Below are positions 60,823-64,000 of a stretch of DNA of 64,000 nt, one piece after another. The position numbers and the translations under genes are program-made. The DNA is from Candidatus Epilinea brevis (GTDB lineage Bacteria > Chloroflexota > Anaerolineae > Epilineales > Epilineaceae). Below the pieces are notes generated by a model that was not told where the DNA came from, ran no database searches, and worked only from the letters and a program-made list of their open reading frames with translations. Location: positions 682,001 to 746,000 of the forward strand of contig JADJUE010000001.1 of assembly GCA_016710785.1 (NCBI GenBank). The letters are read 5' to 3'. The first letter of the stretch is position 1; each line of letters starts with the position of its first letter.

Positions 60823-62216
60823 ATGGCAACCGATCCCAACGCTGTCGAGGTAGCCGCACAGTTACGGCTGGAGCTCCAATCGAGCGCGCGCGATGCACGC
60901 CCTATGCGCAGCCACAACTTCTGGAGCGCCTTCGGGGTGGAACGTCGGACTCCCACCAGCATGCGCGCGTAGGGGCCGCGCTGCTTGCAGCGGGGCTGGC
61001 GGTTCGATCCCCCGGCGACGAATTGGGCAAGGAAGGCCGTGATGACTGGATCGTGATCAGCCGCTTTGAGCAGGAAGCACCGATCCACATCAGTCCGCCG
61101 GAACCACCGGGCAAGGTATCGCTATCCGCGGAATCAGCTCGTTACCCCGTTGAAGCCGCGCCGACTGAAAGCGGGATTGCCGAGGCAGCCGCACCGCCTT
61201 ATCGGGTACGGGTGGCGCAGACGCCCACAACGACAACACCGATCACAACGCAAACCCAGGCGCCCGCCAACTCGGCGCTGGCCCAGCTGCTGGCCTTCGT
61301 CAGGCGCCATCCGGTTGTCTCGCTATTGATCCTGCTCCTGTTTCTCGCCCAGCCGATGCTCGTGATATTGCCTGGGGCGTTGGTGTGGCTCTCGCGGCTC
61401 TTCCGAATCGGCAGCCTGCAGCCGGTAACTCGCTTCGCAGGACAGCACAAGGCCGGCATGTTGATCACGAGCGGCCTCGCCGGCGCGTCGGTAATGGCCT
61501 TGGCGGCAATCACCGGTTCGCCATCGGCGGAAGAACGGTCGGTGCCGGCTGTTGCCCCTGCCGTTGCTCCTGCAGCGACGGCCACTGTAGACAACGCTGC
61601 CGCACCATCTGCCGAAGCAGCAACCGCCACCGAGCGGGCAACGAGTACCACCGCCCCACCGACCCTGACCGCAACCGAAACGTCGATGCCGCCGACGTCC
61701 ACCCCCGTGCCCCCCACGCCGCTGCCACCGACCGCTGCGCCGCCCATCGACATCAACCCCAACCAGGATCAGAACTGCGATAGCTTCCCCGACTACCAGA
61801 CCATGTCGGCATGGCGGGGCTATTGGATTGCCCGAGGGATTCGCAATCCGGGCCGACTGGACGGGGACGGTGATGGCAAGGCCTGTGAGGACGGCGAGGG
61901 AGGCCGGCCGGCCGCAGCGCCCCACCGCCGCCGGTTCACAAATGTGGCCCCGCCACCACCCGTGGACTGGGGGCGGCGGGGGCGGCAGGGCTGCTGCAAG
62001 ACCTGCACCGGCCAAGTCAAACCTGTGGCGACAGCCGCATCTCGCTCAGCAAGACCTGTCACAAGGGGAGCCGGGCTGCGCCTGTTCCAGGGGGTTGATC
62101 CGCAGGCACGGTCGACGGTGCCCCCACACCTGGAAGATTCGCCGGGCCACCTCGAAAGGAACCGTTCCTCGTGCAATCGCAATCCGTCAACGGCCGACCG
62201 CTTACTTGACCGTTAG
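60823..62216 (+). pseudogene. Excalibur-type exported/membrane protein with several frameshifts
   Basis: The ATG at 60823 begins MATDPNAVEVAAQLRLELQ and SHNFWSAFGVERRTP, then stops at 60972. The other frame continues it as VGAALLAAGLAV and GRDDWIVISRFE, so one base is missing in the GCGCGCG at ~60965. Next come two membrane segments (PVVSLLILLLFLAQPMLVILPG; LITSGLAGASVMALAAIT), a Thr/Pro linker and an Excalibur-like Ca2+ domain (NCDSFPDYQTMSAWRGYW...LDGDGDGKACE). A Cys-rich end GCCKTCTG, CGDS, KTCH, GCAC is scattered over three frames (shifts near 62020 and 62067). Three lesions suggest decay or poor assembly. The function is unknown. Confidence 0.6.
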
Positions 62217-62223
62217 TGCTGCT

Positions 62224-62511
62224 GTGACCTACGCCGCAGGAGATTTCGCCGGAAACATCGATCTGTCAGTAGCGATCGAACCGCTCGGTGGACGGTCGGC
62301 CGTCATCGACAACCTTCGCCTGCGTCTGCCGGGAAGCACCGTGCTGTTGGACGTGCTGGGGTCGGAGGATGTGGATGCGGGGGTGGCCCTCACCTATTAC
62401 ACCTCAGCGCTCATCGGGGCCGCACGCCCGCCGGATCGGATCGAAGTCGTGTGGGCGGCGGATGGCTCGCTTCTGGGTTCTGTGTCTTGCCGGTTGGAGC
62501 CGGGGATCTGA
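62224..62511 (+). CDS. Hypothetical small beta-rich protein
   Basis: A GTG start at 62224 gives ~95 aa. Residues look protein-like (GGRSAVIDNLRLRLPGSTVLLDVLG, RIEVVWAADGSLLG) and resemble an Ig-like or capsid-associated beta domain, but I do not recognise the family. The same frame is open further upstream as the shadow of the previous gene, so the start is uncertain. Confidence 0.4.
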   Translation: MTYAAGDFAGNIDLSVAIEPLGGRSAVIDNLRLRLPGSTVLLDVLGSEDVDAGVALTYYTSALIGAARPPDRIEVVWAADGSLLGSVSCRLEPGI

Positions 62512-62586
62512 TCTGATGGTGCCGCTATCGCCACAACCGCCGACGTCTGGACGAATGGGTACAGTGACACGGGGTGCGAGGTGCAC

Positions 62587-63627
62587 ATGACTCGCGACAA
62601 GGCATGGTTCACGGCAGTTGTTGTTGCCACGTTCATGACGCCGTACACAGGCCATGCCACGGAGCGTACAATCGCTGCGGCTGCTGCGGCCAGGAACGGC
62701 GAACCGATGCGCACGCCGATGCAGATGCCGGCTCCGACGATTCCGGCGCCCGGCTGCGCGGCCATCGGACCGGTCAAGGTGTTCTGCAGCGTCGAAGTGG
62801 GTGATGCAACGAAGGAAGGTCGCCTGTTGGTCGATACCCTGGACGACCCGTGGCGGAGCGCGGCGGCTGGAGCCACCTTCGTGGTGGGCCGGATCAGGGA
62901 CTCCGAGTTGCCGACGGTGGTGGCCGGTATGTTCAGCCCGGTTGTCACTGTGTCGCTGCAGAACGTGACTTCCGTTGACCGGACCAACCCGACGGGGCGA
63001 GGCACAGCACATGAAAAGCAGGGCTACGCGGCCTTCGCTGGCTTGAACACGATGCAGGAGGGAGCGCCGAAGCCGGCCTGCCTTGCCGCGATCGGTGAGC
63101 CGGCCTGGAACGAAGACGTCGGCAGGGAGGACTCGCGCAACGCGGTGCTGTTCACCTTCGATCCGCCCATCTCGGCCTTCGGAGCCTGGTTCGGAGACCT
63201 GGAGACGCGCAGTGATGGCATGGGGACCACGGCTGTTCTTCGCTTGTTCGACAGGCAAGGACTGCGCATCGGCAAAGACACTGAGATCCCTGCAAGCACG
63301 CCAAATCCAGAATTCTGCAACCAGAGAGACCCCGGTTGCGGAAACAAGACCACCCGCTGGATCGGCTTCGTGGCCCCTGATGCTCAACCCGTGAGCGAAA
63401 TGCTGGTGGTGGTCGGGGATGACGATCCATTTGACAAGAACGATGGAAGGCTTGAGCATCTGGGCTTCATAGGCCCGACGGTGGCGTTCAAGACGGAACC
63501 GGTGGCGACCATGGCGACTGCCGTGCCGATCGTCCGACCCAACCTCCCGATCAGGATCATCATGCCCTTTTTGCCAAGAGGCTTACGGGTAAGTCCTCGG
63601 TTGGCTCAAAATGTATGTGCGGGATGA
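62587..63627 (+). CDS. Secreted protein of unknown function
   Basis: ATG 62587 (346 aa) is preferred over GTG 62581. A signal peptide (AWFTAVVVATFMTPYTGHA) precedes a domain with FTFDPPISAFGAWFGDLETR, AVLRLFDRQGLRIG and RWIGFVAPDAQPVSEMLVVVGDDDPFD. The pattern is that of lectin-like or PEP-CTERM-type exported beta-sandwich proteins that often carry a 'WFGD' segment. Several Cys pairs occur. The C-terminus has IRIIMPFLPRG, a distant variant of the LPWL-type motif. Confidence 0.65.
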   Translation: MTRDKAWFTAVVVATFMTPYTGHATERTIAAAAAARNGEPMRTPMQMPAPTIPAPGCAAIGPVKVFCSVEVGDATKEGRLLVDTLDDPWRSAAAGATFVVGRIRDSELPTVVAGMFSPVVTVSLQNVTSVDRTNPTGRGTAHEKQGYAAFAGLNTMQEGAPKPACLAAIGEPAWNEDVGREDSRNAVLFTFDPPISAFGAWFGDLETRSDGMGTTAVLRLFDRQGLRIGKDTEIPASTPNPEFCNQRDPGCGNKTTRWIGFVAPDAQPVSEMLVVVGDDDPFDKNDGRLEHLGFIGPTVAFKTEPVATMATAVPIVRPNLPIRIIMPFLPRGLRVSPRLAQNVCAG

Positions 63628-63783
63628 CCCATGGTAGTAGGTGCCCCACATTGCGAGCGGACAGCGTCGCATGCCCGATGAGGCCTCCCGATCGGCCAAC
63701 AGCCCGTCAACTGCCAGGCACATGGTTGGTTGACGGTTGACGAGCGACGGATCACTGGCCCCGATCACTTCCAAGGAGGATTC
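63628..63783. other. Intergenic spacer
   Basis: 156 bp with no recognisable gene. It ends in AAGGAGG, a strong ribosome-binding site for the next gene. Confidence 0.4.
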
Positions 63784-64000
63784 ATGACCCGCTATTTTAC
63801 GCAGTATTGGCGCAACGATACATGGGACCGAAACTTCCACGACGGCCACCAGGGCTCGTTGCTCGACCACACTGCCGACAACGGCTTTCGCAAGCGACAT
63901 GCCGTTGCGGCCGGCGACTATGTGTACATAGTCACCATTCGCAACGGCAAACTGCACTTGCTCTGCCGGGGAACCATCGATCGGGTCACCAACCAGCGTG
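63784..64000 (+). CDS. Partial CDS, possibly EVE/PUA-like domain protein
   Basis: Starts at an ATG preceded by AAGGAGG and continues past the window end; 72 residues are visible. The segment AAGDYVYIVTIRNGKLHLLCRG resembles the beta-barrel opening of EVE/PUA-like domains, in which AGDxVxxY/V and LxxxGxV recur. The N-terminus reads MTRYFTQYWRNDTWDRN. The rest of the gene must be seen to confirm this. Confidence 0.55.
   Translation, partial: MTRYFTQYWRNDTWDRNFHDGHQGSLLDHTADNGFRKRHAVAAGDYVYIVTIRNGKLHLLCRGTIDRVTNQR

Noticed and set aside
60990..61020. tRNA T-loop-like GGTTCGATCCC
   Set aside because: The flanking bases do not form the 5-bp T stem, and no D or anticodon arm is found upstream.

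Overview
The window is GC-rich bacterial chromosome and most resembles a member of the Chloroflexota (Anaerolineae-like), probably from a metagenome assembly. The evidence is the abundance of exported proteins with Thr/Pro 'PTPT' linkers and a short hydrophobic LPWL/YLPL motif, SdrD_B-type surface domains, beta-propeller and von Willebrand A (VWA) proteins, a PEGA-free DUF348/G5/3D cell-wall protein and a monoderm-style sorting signal. No taxonomic marker was searched, so the phylum is an inference.

Layout. 0.1-7.6 kb: two paralogous SdrD_B surface proteins and a large subtilase. 7.7-9.9 kb: a double-GNAT protein, then the housekeeping pair ybaB-recR. 10.1-13.6 kb: an AbrB/PIN toxin-antitoxin locus (PIN gene broken), a lipoprotein and an intact-looking HepT/MntA pair. 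13.8-27.4 kb: exported VWA and beta-propeller proteins, two GT39-type membrane glycosyltransferases, and a PEP mutase/isocitrate-lyase-family enzyme. 27.5-34.6 kb: an AAA ATPase with a C-terminal winged helix, then two large translationally coupled glycosyltransferases (methyltransferase-GT2-GT4 fusion and tandem GT4). 34.6-39.8 kb: pectate lyase-like lipoprotein, Uma2 nuclease, DinB-like protein and an unknown membrane protein, with two copies of a ~310-bp MITE-like element. 39.9-41.8 kb: an Lcp/MpaB-type haem oxygenase convergent with a Pyr4/PaxB-like integral-membrane terpene cyclase candidate. 41.9-47.3 kb: a giant Ser/Thr kinase-ATPase-GAF-nucleotidyl cyclase sensor, split by a frameshift. 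47.4-55.8 kb: TspO, the tRNA threonylcarbamoyl-AMP synthase, a kelch protein and a CotH/lamin-tail protein with a ten-G tract at its frame break. 55.8-56.6 kb: an RNA cluster with two related candidate sRNAs on the minus strand and the SRP RNA on the plus strand. 56.6-64 kb: a DUF348/G5/3D protein, an alpha/beta hydrolase, a decayed Rpn-type fragment, a frameshifted Excalibur protein and two exported or unknown proteins; the last is cut by the window end.

Two themes run through the region. First, much of it encodes the cell surface: secreted propellers, proteases and adhesin-like proteins sharing a C-terminal LPWL motif, together with glycosyltransferases that could modify them. Second, many genes have a sigma70-like -10 box only 6-9 nt before the start codon, suggesting leaderless mRNAs. 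At least six genes carry single-base frameshifts, several at or near G/C homopolymers; these may be sequencing indels, pseudogenes or, for the G10 tract, phase variation.
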